Origin: Clostridium sp. AM33-3
Lineage (GTDB): Bacteria; Bacillota; Clostridia; Lachnospirales; Lachnospiraceae
Direction: 5' to 3'
NCBI RefSeq assembly: GCF_003480315.1
Contig: NZ_QUIV01000012.1
Span: forward strand, 26,395-90,394
Length of the DNA stretch: 64,000 nt
Below, piece after piece: positions 15,834-25,173 of this stretch. Below the pieces are notes generated by a model that had not been told where the DNA came from, made no database searches, and worked only from the letters and a program-made list of their open reading frames with translations. Both the position numbers and the translations under genes were made by a program. The first letter of the stretch is position 1. The number at the start of each line of letters is the position of its first letter.

Positions 15834-16449
15834 CGCAATGACAACACTGTCAGATCTCATGGATTTTCTGGGGATGCCCGATGCAGATGATGCGATCAAA
15901 AACAACCTGGAGCGCCTCATCAACGCGGCATCCAGTTACATCGAGACGATGACGAACCGGAGGTTCGCGAAAAAAGAATATGCCGAGAACCATTTTCCAA
16001 GCGGAGATCAGGAGCTGTGCTTAAACCAGTACCCGATCCGGTCTGTGAAACAGGTAAAAGATACCGACTCTGGAGCAATCATTGAAGCCGATTCCTATTC
16101 CTGCGAGGATACGGGAGAGATTGGCGTATTGTACCGGGATAGCGGGTGGAGCCTGCGCGGATATTATGGCGGTCTGTCAAATGACATGGTGGCGGTAAAG
16201 CGGTGCCTGCGGGTGACCTATGAGGCAGGATACATCATGCCAAAGGATGGCACGGAGGAGACACCGTCGGATTTACCGTATGACCTGCAGTATGCTGTGT
16301 GGCAAATGGTGCAGCAGCAGTGGAATCTTGCAAGCAACGGCGCAAATGGCCTGTCAGCATTTAGTGTATCAGATGTGAGTTGGACGTTTGACAAAGCGTT
16401 AAGCACACAGGTACAGAGCGTGATTGATAAGTACATGAGGTGGGTGTAA
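15802..16449 (+). CDS. Head-tail connector protein, gp6-like, 215 aa
   Basis: The N-terminal LSDLMDFLGMP...LERLINAASSYIETMTNR is the helical signature of the HK97 gp6/SPP1 gp15 adaptor family. The rest has the extended, beta-rich insert seen in YqbG-like members. It forms the ring below the portal. An AAAAAAGGAG site precedes the ATG. Confidence 0.82.
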   Translation: MEERKSLLANNAMTTLSDLMDFLGMPDADDAIKNNLERLINAASSYIETMTNRRFAKKEYAENHFPSGDQELCLNQYPIRSVKQVKDTDSGAIIEADSYSCEDTGEIGVLYRDSGWSLRGYYGGLSNDMVAVKRCLRVTYEAGYIMPKDGTEETPSDLPYDLQYAVWQMVQQQWNLASNGANGLSAFSVSDVSWTFDKALSTQVQSVIDKYMRWV

Positions 16450-16452
16450 AGC

Positions 16453-17208
16453 GTGACGATTGAGGATACTGCTACTCCAGAGCTGGAACGGATCAAAAAA
16501 GAGTTGATCAAGCTAAGCAGCATACAGATCCATATCGGTATCCAGGGGTCAAGTGGATATGGAGCGGGCGGAGAAGGGCGAGAGGGCGCACCGGCGGACA
16601 TTATAACAATAGCAAATGTGCATGAGTTTGGAGCCACGATAAAGGCTAAAAATGTAAAGTACCTGGCTATCCCGATCGCGAAGAAAGCAATCGGAAAGAG
16701 TCCGCTGGACTTTCCCGGCCTGTTCTTTTTGCGCACGCTAGAAGGCTACCTGTATGGATGCATCAGCAAGGAACGAAAGGGTGGGGCACCGAGACAACCG
16801 GCGAAACCGTCCGATAAAGAGCCAGACAAGAAAAAGCCCGGGAAGAACAAAAAAAGACAAAAAAAGAAAAACGACGATATTGAATTTCTGTTTATCCTGA
16901 TGGAGTCGGTCAATATTCCGGAGCGTAGTTTTATACGTGCCGGGTATGACAACAACCAGAAAGCGCTGGAAGAGATCGCATATGATGCGGTATCAAAAAT
17001 CATATTTGAGGGATCAGACGCAGAAATGGCCGCGCATCGAATCGGAATGAAGGTGGTCGGGATGATACAGGAATACATCAATCAACCATTTAATTTTAAA
17101 CCAAAGAGTAAAATCACAAAAGCAACAACAAACTGGCCAGATAACCCGCTGATTGAAACCGGACGGCTTAGAAACTCCGTCACATACAGCATTGAGGGAT
17201 TAGACTAA
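16453..17208 (+). CDS. Neck protein, phage virion morphogenesis / gp10-like, 251 aa
   Basis: SIQIHIGIQG near residue 24 and IANVHEFGATI near 55 resemble virion-morphogenesis proteins of Mu and PBSX-type phages. A long Lys-rich linker (KKKPGKNKKRQKKK) interrupts the middle. Ends with a PLIETGRLRNSVTYSI motif, common to the HK97 gp10/neck family. Starts at GTG 4 nt after the connector gene. Confidence 0.7.
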   Translation: MTIEDTATPELERIKKELIKLSSIQIHIGIQGSSGYGAGGEGREGAPADIITIANVHEFGATIKAKNVKYLAIPIAKKAIGKSPLDFPGLFFLRTLEGYLYGCISKERKGGAPRQPAKPSDKEPDKKKPGKNKKRQKKKNDDIEFLFILMESVNIPERSFIRAGYDNNQKALEEIAYDAVSKIIFEGSDAEMAAHRIGMKVVGMIQEYINQPFNFKPKSKITKATTNWPDNPLIETGRLRNSVTYSIEGLD

Positions 17209-17224
17209 GTTGCACCGGTGCAAC
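17209..17224. repeat. 16-bp palindrome GTTGCACCGGTGCAAC, copy 2
   Basis: Identical to the element at 6706 and again followed directly by GGAAAGGAA, the ribosome site of the next gene. It begins one base after the end of the previous coding region. Confidence 0.85.
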
Positions 17225-17238
17225 GGAAAGGAAACAGC

Positions 17239-17607
17239 ATGATAGGATTTGCTTATGCACAGCCAAAGATCCCGGACGGGCTGTTGCACACCATGTATGA
17301 GATTCAGTCCGGGGCAGAATTTAGACAGGACAACGGCGGACAATATGTCCCGGGGAAAGAGACAAGGATCCCATTTAAAGGGATCGTCATGCCGGTAAAT
17401 GACAAAGATTTGATTCGGGATGCGGCGGGTACCTATACGCACTGCACCGAAAAAATCTACACAAATGGTCACAGCCTGCAGAACGGAGCAAAGGTGATGG
17501 ACGCAGACGGAACCACGTATACCATTATCCAGGAGCTGGGTCATAACTCCATACATCCGATGAAGCGCTATTTGATTGAGCGAAAGGAGGCATCAGCAAA
17601 ACGATGA
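17239..17607 (+). CDS. Head-completion / minor capsid protein, 122 aa
   Basis: A beta-rich protein between the gp10-like and the terminator-like genes; YTHCTEKIYTNGHSLQNG and the C-terminal KRYLIERKE recall stopper proteins (SPP1 gp16-type). Assigned by position more than by sequence. The ATG at 17239 follows the palindrome and GGAAAGGAA; its stop overlaps the next ATG. Confidence 0.6.
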   Translation: MIGFAYAQPKIPDGLLHTMYEIQSGAEFRQDNGGQYVPGKETRIPFKGIVMPVNDKDLIRDAAGTYTHCTEKIYTNGHSLQNGAKVMDADGTTYTIIQELGHNSIHPMKRYLIERKEASAKR

Positions 17608-18131
17608 GTTTTTTGGAGATCCGAAACAAAATCGTCCAGGGACTGAGTGAGTATCTGGAATGCCCTGTGGTGCTCAACAACCAGCAGAACCCGGAACAGA
17701 ACCCGCCTTATGTATTTTACAGCGCATATCCATATAACCCGGAAATGGGAGAACTGGGAGACTACAGCACCGAGCAGGAGGGAGACACCTGCGTTGAGCG
17801 GCGCAGAACGGAGCCGAGCTGCAGCTTTTCCTTTACGGTCTGTAGTGTGGACCGAGAAGAAAATGGAGAATACGTCTCAGGAGAGGATGAGGCCTGCTTT
17901 TTAGCCATAAAGGCAGCAGGCTGGTTTGAGCATGTCGGATATGATTTTTTTTCCGGCATGGGCGTAACCGTGATCGATGCATCTACCGTACAGGAGCGGT
18001 CAACGCTGCTGGTGGATGAGGAGGCACGGCGTTACGGATTTGACGTACGGATCCGGTATCCGCACAAAGAATCCAGGAACATTAGCACTATTGAAAAAGC
18101 GGTTACAAAGAAGGGAGATAACAATGAGTAG
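17604..18131 (+). CDS. Tail terminator-like neck protein, 175 aa
   Basis: FLEIRNKIVQGLSEYLECPV followed by PPYVFYSAYPY matches the neck/tail terminator group found in front of sheath genes in myovirus-type prophages (LIC_12616-like). The ATGA overlap with the previous gene and an 8-nt overlap with the sheath gene show tight coupling. It probably caps the tail for joining to the head. Confidence 0.7.
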   Translation: MSFLEIRNKIVQGLSEYLECPVVLNNQQNPEQNPPYVFYSAYPYNPEMGELGDYSTEQEGDTCVERRRTEPSCSFSFTVCSVDREENGEYVSGEDEACFLAIKAAGWFEHVGYDFFSGMGVTVIDASTVQERSTLLVDEEARRYGFDVRIRYPHKESRNISTIEKAVTKKGDNNE

Positions 18132-19188
18132 TAAAGACGTAGTAGTCGTTGTGAGTCTGGAACAGGTTGACACCTCAGTGGATTCCCTGGATATCCTGCT
18201 CATTTCGACGGCCGGGGAAAAGACCGCAAAGGACTACACCGCATTAGAGGATATCGAGGCGGACTGGGGCAAGACCAGTGATATGTATAAAATGGCCGCT
18301 CAGATGATGGGACAGGGAAAGGCAAAGCCCACTCCGGCATCACTGATCAAAAAGGTGAGAATCGTGGGATTTGCAGAGCCGGAATCTGCAACCGCCCTGG
18401 TTGAGGCTATCAAGACCTTTCAGGAGATGGACAACGACTGGTATATGTTCCTCACCGATAAAAGTGAGGATGAATACATCACAGCGCTTGCCAAGTTTGC
18501 AGAGGACAGCGAACCGAGCGAGGCTGAGCTGACTGCAGGTGTGGAGGATCACAGAAAGTTTTACTTTGCGCAGACCACCAACAAAGCGCTGGCAATCAAA
18601 AACCGCCGCTCTGTCGTGGTCTACACGGAGGATCCGGAGGAGCACATCGACGCTGCATGGATCGGAGCAGTAGGTCCGTGGTATCCGCAGTCTGTTACAT
18701 GGAAATTTAAGCTCCCGAACGGCGTGTCCGTGCCGAAGTTGAAAGAGTCGGAGATTACGGCACTGGAAGAAAATCATGTGAACTGGGTAACCAATGAGTA
18801 TAAAAAGAACTACATCAAAAACGGATGCTGTGCCGATGGAGAGTGGATCGATGCTATTCTGGGTGCGGACTGGATCGCAATGACCATGAGAGAAAAACTC
18901 TATGCTATCTTTATGAGCAATCCGACCATCCCGTATACAGATGCAGGATTCACCCAGGTTGCAGCAGGTGTATTCGAGACCCTGGATGAGGCAGCAGGAT
19001 ATGGCATTATTGCAACAGACGCAGAGTCAGGATCCGGAGTTTATACCGTGACCGTGCCGAAACGTGCGGAGGCAACCGATAAGCAGGCAGCATCCAGACA
19101 GATGCCGGATATTCCGTGGGAGGCTACGCTGGCCGGAGCTGTTCATGGTGTAAAGATTTCCGGTCGGTTAAAAGTATCAATGGATTAA
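18124..19188 (+). CDS. Contractile tail sheath protein, DUF3383-like, 354 aa
   Basis: Start at the ATG that follows AAGAAGGGAGATAAC. The protein has the DUF3383 sheath layout: SLDILLISTAGEKTAKDY at the N-terminus, a middle domain with VVVYTEDPEEHIDAAWIG, and a C-terminal GADWIAMTMREKLYAIF segment. It polymerises around the tube and contracts at infection. This gene is the direct evidence for a myovirus-type tail. Confidence 0.88.
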   Translation: MSSKDVVVVVSLEQVDTSVDSLDILLISTAGEKTAKDYTALEDIEADWGKTSDMYKMAAQMMGQGKAKPTPASLIKKVRIVGFAEPESATALVEAIKTFQEMDNDWYMFLTDKSEDEYITALAKFAEDSEPSEAELTAGVEDHRKFYFAQTTNKALAIKNRRSVVVYTEDPEEHIDAAWIGAVGPWYPQSVTWKFKLPNGVSVPKLKESEITALEENHVNWVTNEYKKNYIKNGCCADGEWIDAILGADWIAMTMREKLYAIFMSNPTIPYTDAGFTQVAAGVFETLDEAAGYGIIATDAESGSGVYTVTVPKRAEATDKQAASRQMPDIPWEATLAGAVHGVKISGRLKVSMD

Positions 19189-19200
19189 GGAGGATAAGCC

Positions 19201-19602
19201 GTGGAAATTACCAGTTATGACGTAAAAAAGGTAAATGTAAGTGTAAATGGCAGCATCATTACCGGCTTTGCAGCAGATTCGCTCATTACCATTTCAAAAA
19301 ATGAAGATGCGGTAACAACGGAGGTCGGCTGCCAGGGAGATGTTGTATATTCCGAAAACGCAAATGAGAGCGGTACCGTCCAGCTGACTTTAGCAGGCAC
19401 ATCGTCGTCAATCAGTAAGTTCCGGTCCTGGGCGGCATCACGGAAAGAGGTTTCGCTGATGGTATCAGATTCGAATGACAGTGATTCTATCAAAGTAAGC
19501 GCCCAGAGGTGCCGCGTGGTAAAGATGCCGGATGTAACAAGAGGAAAGACCGCCGGAAGTGTGCAGGTAAGTATTTTCGTGCCGAACCTGCAGATCCGCT
19601 AA
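19201..19602 (+). CDS. Tail tube protein, DUF3277-like, 133 aa
   Basis: A beta-sandwich protein with VTTEVGCQGDVVYSENANES and a SKFRSWAASRKEVSLMV segment, matching DUF3277 tube proteins that pair with DUF3383 sheaths. GTG start after TAAGGAGG. It builds the inner tube through which DNA passes. Confidence 0.88.
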   Translation: MEITSYDVKKVNVSVNGSIITGFAADSLITISKNEDAVTTEVGCQGDVVYSENANESGTVQLTLAGTSSSISKFRSWAASRKEVSLMVSDSNDSDSIKVSAQRCRVVKMPDVTRGKTAGSVQVSIFVPNLQIR

Positions 19603-19661
19603 TGAGTAAAGCGTGGCCTGAGCGGCCAAAAGGACTATCAGAAAGGAGCTATAGAAAATAT

Positions 19662-19925
19662 ATGGCAAGACAGAAAAAGGTAACTGTAAATGGAATGGAA
19701 TTTACTTTACAGAGTGTATCTCCGAGATGGTATTTTGATCTGAATGATCGGTGCGGAATGACTGGAGGACGCAGGAAGACTGCGGAATACATGGACGAGT
19801 TATTCAAGAATGTAGTAGTTGAACCGAAAGAAGTCAGTACCAATGGACTGGATTATTTCGAGGAAACTGAGGATATCAAAACAGCCGGAAAGCTGCTGAC
19901 AGAGGTGGAACACTTTCTTGGATAG
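19662..19925 (+). CDS. Tail assembly chaperone, short form, 87 aa
   Basis: Reads MARQKKVTVNGMEF then SPRWYFDLNDRCGMTGGR, typical of the XkdN/gpG-like chaperones between tube and tape measure. The frame is open back to an ATG at 19602, but AAAGGAG at 19643 and homologue-like starts favour 19662. Its end overlaps another frame (19918-20112), the usual sign of a chaperone made in short and frameshifted long forms. Confidence 0.75.
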   Translation: MARQKKVTVNGMEFTLQSVSPRWYFDLNDRCGMTGGRRKTAEYMDELFKNVVVEPKEVSTNGLDYFEETEDIKTAGKLLTEVEHFLG

Positions 19926-20112
19926 TGAAAGTGATGAAGAACAAGCACAAGCAAGCGCAAGACGGCATCATGAATTTTGGACATTGGTTTTTACATCAGG
20001 AACAATGAGCTATTCGGAATGGGCAGCCATGGACCTGGCAGAATATTGCGAAGCAAGAGAAGCCTGGATAATTTACCAGGAAGAACGGAAACAACAAGCG
20101 GGAAGGTCGTAG
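19918..20112 (+). CDS. Tail chaperone long-form extension, 64 aa, probable frameshift product
   Basis: This frame is +1 relative to the 19662 gene and overlaps its last codons. It has no convincing own start (TTG 19918 without ribosome site) and encodes a helical domain with FWTLVFTSGTMSYSEWAAM. Slippage at the TTTC in CACTTTCTTGG could join the frames. By analogy to phage G/G-T chaperones it would bind the tape measure during assembly. Confidence 0.6.
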   Translation: MDSESDEEQAQASARRHHEFWTLVFTSGTMSYSEWAAMDLAEYCEAREAWIIYQEERKQQAGRS

Positions 20113-20148
20113 AGCCACCGCTTTTTATATGCGGGAAGGGGGACGGAG

Positions 20149-22539
20149 TTGAATGACAAGAGAAACCTGACCATAGGTGTGACATTTGGCCTTAGTGATT
20201 CCATTTCTCAGATTGGAGAAATCATCAACAGGATATCCGATATTAAGGCAGGATTCATGGAAGCAGAAAATACCGGTGTAAGAATGGGAAGCGAAGTAGC
20301 CAAAAGCGCCGGAATGCTTACGGATGAGCTGCATGAGGCACGGGAGGAAAGCTGGAAAGTTACTGCTGGAATGAATGCTGTGGGTGATGCTGGAGAGGAT
20401 GTTGGGGACTCTATCCGGGATACGGGTCGAGAATTTGACAAAATGGGTTCCAAAGCCGCGGAGAATGTGAGCGATACCAAACGGGAACTGGAGAAAGCTG
20501 CTGATGCAGCGGAAGACCTGGGAAGCGAAGTCGCAAAGACTGCAGGAACGGTTGTAAAGGACATGGATACGATGGCCGACACAGCAGAAGATGCCGGAGA
20601 CAGCTTTGACCAAATGGGAGACCAGGTTCAGAAGTCATATGTTCAGATGGGCGCTGAGGCCGGGAGCTTCCGGGAAGCCGTAATTCGGACAAGTGCGGCA
20701 GCAAACAAGGAAACAAACTCCATGGCAAAGACAATGAGAGCCGGAATGCAGGGCGCTTTTGGCTATGCGGGAAAACGTGCGGATGAGTTCAAAGAAAAGG
20801 CTGTGGCGGGCGCTGAGAGCGTCAGGGACGCATTTGAGCATCCGATCCAGACCATAAAGGGAAAGCTTTCGGAGGCACTGCACAGGGCACACGAAGACCT
20901 GGACAATGTAGGAGACGAAGCGGACAGGACCGGAGACGATCTGGACGATATGGGTAAAGACGGCGAGAACGCAGGAACCAGCATCAAGGATGCTATGGGA
21001 TCTGCGGTCAAGTCGTTTTTTGCTATATCGGCGGCTATTGAAGTAGTCAAGGCTGGAATCGATGTCGCAAAGCAATTCGGATCCGCACTATTAGAAGCTG
21101 GAAAGAACGCAGAGCAGACAGGGGCAAAGTTTGATGCTGCGTTTTCTGCAGACTCTGGGGTGGCAGAGTGGGCGGAAAACTTCGCAGGAGCGATCCACCG
21201 AAGTGAAAAAGAAGTGCAAGGCTTTTTGGTATCCAATAAAGCCATGTACAACGAGCTGGGAATAACAGGAGAGGCCGCGACAGATCTGTCAAAGATAACA
21301 ACGTCACTGGCTTATGACCTGGGGACAGCCTTTAAGATGGACGATGCGGAAGCACTGGGAGTCATGCAGGATTACATCAATGGCAATACCAGTGCCCTTG
21401 CAGAATATGGAATCCAGATCAATGACACGGTACTGAAACAGTCAGCTATGGAAATGGGGCTGGGGCAGAATATTGACGGACTGGATGATGCCGCCATGGC
21501 ACAGGTCCGCATGAATGCGCTGCTGAAAAACTCCACGGAGATACAGCAACAGGCCGCGCAGAAGCAGGAAGGCTATACCAATGGTCTGAAAAGCCTGAAC
21601 GGTATCTGGCAGGACTTTTTGTCCAATGCCGCGGAACGATTTGAACCGGTCTTTTCGAATCTGGTAGGAACGATGCTGGATTCGTGGCCGCAGGTTGAAC
21701 CGGTCCTTATGGGGCTGGTTGACATGCTGAGCAATGGAATTGCAGCAGGAGCACCGGTCATTATGGACCTGGCTCAGAATGCGATACCGCCGCTTATGGA
21801 CATCCTGGGACAACTGGGAAGTGTAGCGGCTCCGGTGGGAGGAATCCTGTTAAGCATCGGGACAACGGTATTACCGCTGCTGGCCCGCATGATCGGGAAC
21901 ATCGCAACCACGGTAGCACCGCCATTAGTCAGCATATTAAAGACGTTAAACGACAACGTGATAGCGCCGCTCATGCCACACGTTGAAAGCATGGTAAACG
22001 CGCTCCTGCCAGCACTGGCATCAGGATTGCGTATCATCCCGCCGATTCTGCAGACGATATCACCGGTTCTGAGCGGTATCGCAAGCGTGTTATCTACAGT
22101 CGTGGGCTTTTTGTCCAAGATTATAGAGTATGTCGGCAACGGTGTCGGAGCAGTGCTGGAAAAGGTAGCCGGATTATTTGGAGGAGGATCCTCTGTAAAA
22201 TCAGCTGGTGCCAAGATCCCACATAATGCGGATGGTGATCTTAATTTCCGTGGAGGCTGGACACATATCAATGAGCGTGGTGGAGAGATGGCATATCTCC
22301 CGTCCGGATCAACGATCATTCCAGCCGATAAGAGCGACAAGATCATTAACAACAGCAACAGCACAAAAACAAGCAAGACTGATATCAATTTTAATCCAAC
22401 GATCAAAGTGGAAATCCATGGAGACGGTGGAGGCGGCACCAAGTGGACCGACGATCTGAAACAGATGGTAAAAGAGTTATATCAGGAGATGCAGAGCGAT
22501 CAGAACGATCAGCTGGCAATCCAGCAGGGAAATGCGTAG
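20149..22539 (+). CDS. Tail tape measure protein, 796 aa
   Basis: The long protein after the chaperones: the first 330 residues are repeated acidic helices (NAVGDAGEDVGDS, DNVGDEADRTGDDLDDMGKD), then a conserved block FDAAFSADSGVAEWAENFAG...MYNELGITGEAA typical of clostridial tape measures, then hydrophobic segments around residues 540-650. The C-terminal GGWTHINERGGEMAYLPSGS is the tail-tip motif. Length sets tail length. TTG start after GGGGGACGG. Confidence 0.92.
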   Translation: MNDKRNLTIGVTFGLSDSISQIGEIINRISDIKAGFMEAENTGVRMGSEVAKSAGMLTDELHEAREESWKVTAGMNAVGDAGEDVGDSIRDTGREFDKMGSKAAENVSDTKRELEKAADAAEDLGSEVAKTAGTVVKDMDTMADTAEDAGDSFDQMGDQVQKSYVQMGAEAGSFREAVIRTSAAANKETNSMAKTMRAGMQGAFGYAGKRADEFKEKAVAGAESVRDAFEHPIQTIKGKLSEALHRAHEDLDNVGDEADRTGDDLDDMGKDGENAGTSIKDAMGSAVKSFFAISAAIEVVKAGIDVAKQFGSALLEAGKNAEQTGAKFDAAFSADSGVAEWAENFAGAIHRSEKEVQGFLVSNKAMYNELGITGEAATDLSKITTSLAYDLGTAFKMDDAEALGVMQDYINGNTSALAEYGIQINDTVLKQSAMEMGLGQNIDGLDDAAMAQVRMNALLKNSTEIQQQAAQKQEGYTNGLKSLNGIWQDFLSNAAERFEPVFSNLVGTMLDSWPQVEPVLMGLVDMLSNGIAAGAPVIMDLAQNAIPPLMDILGQLGSVAAPVGGILLSIGTTVLPLLARMIGNIATTVAPPLVSILKTLNDNVIAPLMPHVESMVNALLPALASGLRIIPPILQTISPVLSGIASVLSTVVGFLSKIIEYVGNGVGAVLEKVAGLFGGGSSVKSAGAKIPHNADGDLNFRGGWTHINERGGEMAYLPSGSTIIPADKSDKIINNSNSTKTSKTDINFNPTIKVEIHGDGGGGTKWTDDLKQMVKELYQEMQSDQNDQLAIQQGNA

Positions 22540-22548
22540 GAGGAGATT

Positions 22549-23148
22549 ATGTCATATAGATTGACTGGGAAAAAGTCCGGGACGGTATCATTTGTGCCAA
22601 AGACCGGAACCATTACACAAGAGACTGTGACAAAGTCCAGCAAGATGACATCCAACGCTATCGAGGGCGGAAGCAGTATCGAGGACCATGTATATCTTAA
22701 TCCGGAGCAGATCCAGATTGTGGGAGTTGTAGTAAAAAACTACAGCTCCTTTCAATCAAGGCTGGAAAGCATGTGGAAGAACCGGGATCTGGTGACGTAT
22801 GTGGGAAAATTCCGGGTAAGTAATTATGTGATCACGAACCTGCAGTTAAAAAATGATGCGTCAAACAAAAAAGGATTTTCTTTCACGGCAACACTGCAGA
22901 AGGCGAATATAGTTTCCGGGTCCTATGTTGAGATTGGACAAAAGCAGCTTATGAGCCAGGAGGATAAGTCTAAAGGAGGCGAATCTAAGGCACCTGAGGC
23001 AGCGAAGGAAACAAAAGCAGCAGGGCTAAAGACAACCGTGAGCAAGCAGATCAGCCAGAGCGCCTATGCGGCCTATGTAAACAGCTACAACGGCAAAAGC
23101 AGCTCTGGACCGACACAGAGAAAGACGGCAAGCCACAATGGAGTATAA
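22549..23148 (+). CDS. Dit-like baseplate protein, 199 aa
   Basis: Starts MSYRLTGKKSGTVSFVPKTG and continues with LNPEQIQIVGVVV and TATLQKANIV, the pattern of the Dit-like protein next to the tape measure in small-baseplate myovirus-type prophages. It would form the hub ring at the tube end. The C-terminal 60 residues are low-complexity Lys/Ser/Ala. Confidence 0.72.
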   Translation: MSYRLTGKKSGTVSFVPKTGTITQETVTKSSKMTSNAIEGGSSIEDHVYLNPEQIQIVGVVVKNYSSFQSRLESMWKNRDLVTYVGKFRVSNYVITNLQLKNDASNKKGFSFTATLQKANIVSGSYVEIGQKQLMSQEDKSKGGESKAPEAAKETKAAGLKTTVSKQISQSAYAAYVNSYNGKSSSGPTQRKTASHNGV

Positions 23149-23160
23149 GGAGGCGGGGGT

Positions 23161-23520
23161 ATGGATGAACTCCAGTCAATGGGATTGACCGCTGAGGTGG
23201 AATACATTCCAATCGATGCGGAAAAGGTACCATATACCTTTTCGATTAAGCTGGACGATCGCACCTATACGATGACGGTCAAGTATAACGATAAGGGAGG
23301 GTTTTACACGATCGACCTGGCTATTATGGTAACGGGTGAGGTTCTTTGTTACGGAGATCCGGTTCGTTATGGGAGACCGATGTTCCGGGTAATTGAGGAT
23401 GCGAGGTATCCGATGCCGGTTATTATTCCGTATTGCCTGACAGGAGAGGTCGATGAGGTTACTAAAGACAATTTAGGCACCGATGTGCAGCTGTACCTGC
23501 ATGAGAGGAGGACGGACTGA
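23161..23520 (+). CDS. Baseplate plug protein, DUF6983-like, 119 aa
   Basis: EYIPIDAEKVPYTFSIKLDDRTYTM (split here by 20-residue rule: EYIPIDAEKVPYTF then SIKLDD) and the central CYGDPVRYGRPMFRV match the small plug proteins described for the Pam3-type baseplate. The final TGA overlaps the next ATG. It would close the tube above the spike. Confidence 0.7.
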   Translation: MDELQSMGLTAEVEYIPIDAEKVPYTFSIKLDDRTYTMTVKYNDKGGFYTIDLAIMVTGEVLCYGDPVRYGRPMFRVIEDARYPMPVIIPYCLTGEVDEVTKDNLGTDVQLYLHERRTD

Positions 23521-24371
23521 TGGCATTTTTTCTGAGGTCTGCCATGCTGCAGATCGGACCGCTTAAATATAACATGGATGATGGATTTTATTTTGACTTT
23601 GAGGTGCCGTTTTATGACTCAGACCAGCTGGTGACCGCGAGCTTTACGGTAAACAACCTCAGCGCCACATCAAGAGCCGGAATCCAAAAAAATCAGGTTG
23701 TTATCCTCAATGCAGGATATGAGGACGATGTGGGAGTGCTGTTTGTTGGCCAGGTAGCAAGCTGCCGGCATGTCCAGCAGGGTGTTGAGTGGGTGACAAA
23801 GATCACAGCCACGGCGGCCCTGGATCAGTGGTTAAACACGCAGATCAATAAAACCTATGCGGAAAACTGCAAGGCAGAGGATATTGTGAGAGATCTGCTC
23901 AACATCTTCGGGCTGGAGGTTGGAGTTTTTCAGCTTGTGGAGAATGTGACATATCCGCGAGGGCGTGTGTGTTCCGGAAAGCTAAAAGACATCCTGACTG
24001 AGATCGTGGTAAACGAGTGTAAATCGCGTCTCCTGATCCGCACAAACCAGATTATTATCAACAATCCTGCTGACGGTGTAAATAAAGGTTATTTACTTAC
24101 ACCGGAAACGGGGCTGCTGTTCACATCTGCGGATTCGGATGTTACAACGGTTGAGTCGGCCCAGACCAAAGGGGCAGACGCAGAAAAGAAGGCAGCAGAA
24201 CAGAAAACATGGAAACGGACATGCCTGTTAAATTATCGTATGGGACCTGGTGACATTGTACAGATCCAGTCGAGAGATTTAAACGGGACGTTTCAGATCG
24301 TTTCCGGAACGCACAAAGGTAGCCCGACCGGAACGTGGAACACGGAGATTGAGTTCAAGGTGGCCGGATAA
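23520..24371 (+). CDS. Baseplate hub protein, gpD/gp27-like, 283 aa
   Basis: The beginning FEVPFYDSDQLVTASFTVNN and the middle GRVCSGKLKDILTEIV have the hub layout of late-control gpD/XkdQ proteins. The C-terminal MGPGDIVQIQSRDLNGTFQI is the typical final beta domain. It forms the trimeric hub that carries the spike. The ATG overlaps the previous stop. Confidence 0.78.
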   Translation: MAFFLRSAMLQIGPLKYNMDDGFYFDFEVPFYDSDQLVTASFTVNNLSATSRAGIQKNQVVILNAGYEDDVGVLFVGQVASCRHVQQGVEWVTKITATAALDQWLNTQINKTYAENCKAEDIVRDLLNIFGLEVGVFQLVENVTYPRGRVCSGKLKDILTEIVVNECKSRLLIRTNQIIINNPADGVNKGYLLTPETGLLFTSADSDVTTVESAQTKGADAEKKAAEQKTWKRTCLLNYRMGPGDIVQIQSRDLNGTFQIVSGTHKGSPTGTWNTEIEFKVAG

Positions 24372-24407
24372 CGGCCAGAAAGCAGAAAGGTGGGGAACAG
24401 TTAGGCT

Positions 24408-24806
24408 ATGGCAAGAAAAGACCCGGGATTGGCCAATTTGGAAGCCAACGAGAGGAAAAACCTGTTAAAGGTACGCTGCGCAGATCTTGTACAGGTAACT
24501 GCATTTAACGAGGGAAAGATGACCGTTGATGTAAAGCCACTTGTAAAAAGAGAGATTGGTGGAACATACGTATCGCCGCCTCCGGTGCTGGGAGTAAAGG
24601 TGGCCAACGTTCCGATTGAGGTAGAGGTTGAGGGAAAGAAAGGAATCGTAAAGGTGAAAATCAGTCCTGGAGATATCGGAGTGGTAGTTTACCTGGATCT
24701 GGATAGCGATAACTCGTTAAAGAGCGGGGCAGAGAGTATGCCAAACTCCACCAGAGTGCATTCCGGTGATGATGCGGTGTTTGTCGGAGTAGTGCAGAAG
24801 GGATAA
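24408..24806 (+). CDS. Gp138-type membrane-puncturing spike, 132 aa
   Basis: LLKVRCADLVQVTAFNEGKM and VSPGDIG-like KVKISPGDIGVVVYLD form the OB-fold typical of the N-terminal Gp138 domain. At 132 aa it is shorter than gpV/gp5 spikes and has no lysozyme part. It would tip the tube and pierce the cell envelope. Confidence 0.8.
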   Translation: MARKDPGLANLEANERKNLLKVRCADLVQVTAFNEGKMTVDVKPLVKREIGGTYVSPPPVLGVKVANVPIEVEVEGKKGIVKVKISPGDIGVVVYLDLDSDNSLKSGAESMPNSTRVHSGDDAVFVGVVQKG

Positions 24807-24810
24807 GAAC

Positions 24811-25173
24811 ATGAATGAAGCATGGAAGATAAATCAGGATACAAAAGACCTGTGTTTTGATGATGCCGGAATACTGGAAACCATAGAGGAGGATGAGGCA
24901 GCAGCACAGGGCGTAAGAATGGCTCTGACAGCCTTCCAGGGTGATTTTGACCTTGTACCCGAACATGGTACGGACTACGAGCAAATACTGGGCTTGCCGG
25001 TCGATGACGAGACCACAGACGAAGTCATCCGCGAGGCAATATTCCAGGAGGACCGGGTGGCAATGATCGATGAGCTTATAGTAAACATGGATAAGCGAGC
25101 GGTTGAAATCAGTTTTTCCGGCACGCTGAATGACGGAAAGAAAGTCAGCATGGAGGTGAGCGTAGGTGAATGA
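24811..25173 (+). CDS. Baseplate wedge protein gp25/DUF2634-like, 120 aa
   Basis: AAAQGVRMALTAFQGDFDLVPEHGTDYEQILG and the C-terminal VEISFSGTLNDGKKVSMEV match XkdS/gp25 wedge proteins (the first motif spans about residues 29-60). It initiates sheath assembly at the baseplate. The stop overlaps the next gene's GTG. Confidence 0.82.
   Translation: MNEAWKINQDTKDLCFDDAGILETIEEDEAAAQGVRMALTAFQGDFDLVPEHGTDYEQILGLPVDDETTDEVIREAIFQEDRVAMIDELIVNMDKRAVEISFSGTLNDGKKVSMEVSVGE

Noticed and set aside
20125..21307. Several leftward frames opposite the tape measure gene
   Set aside because: Shadow frames of a helical, Ala/Gly-rich coding strand; no start signals and no family likeness.
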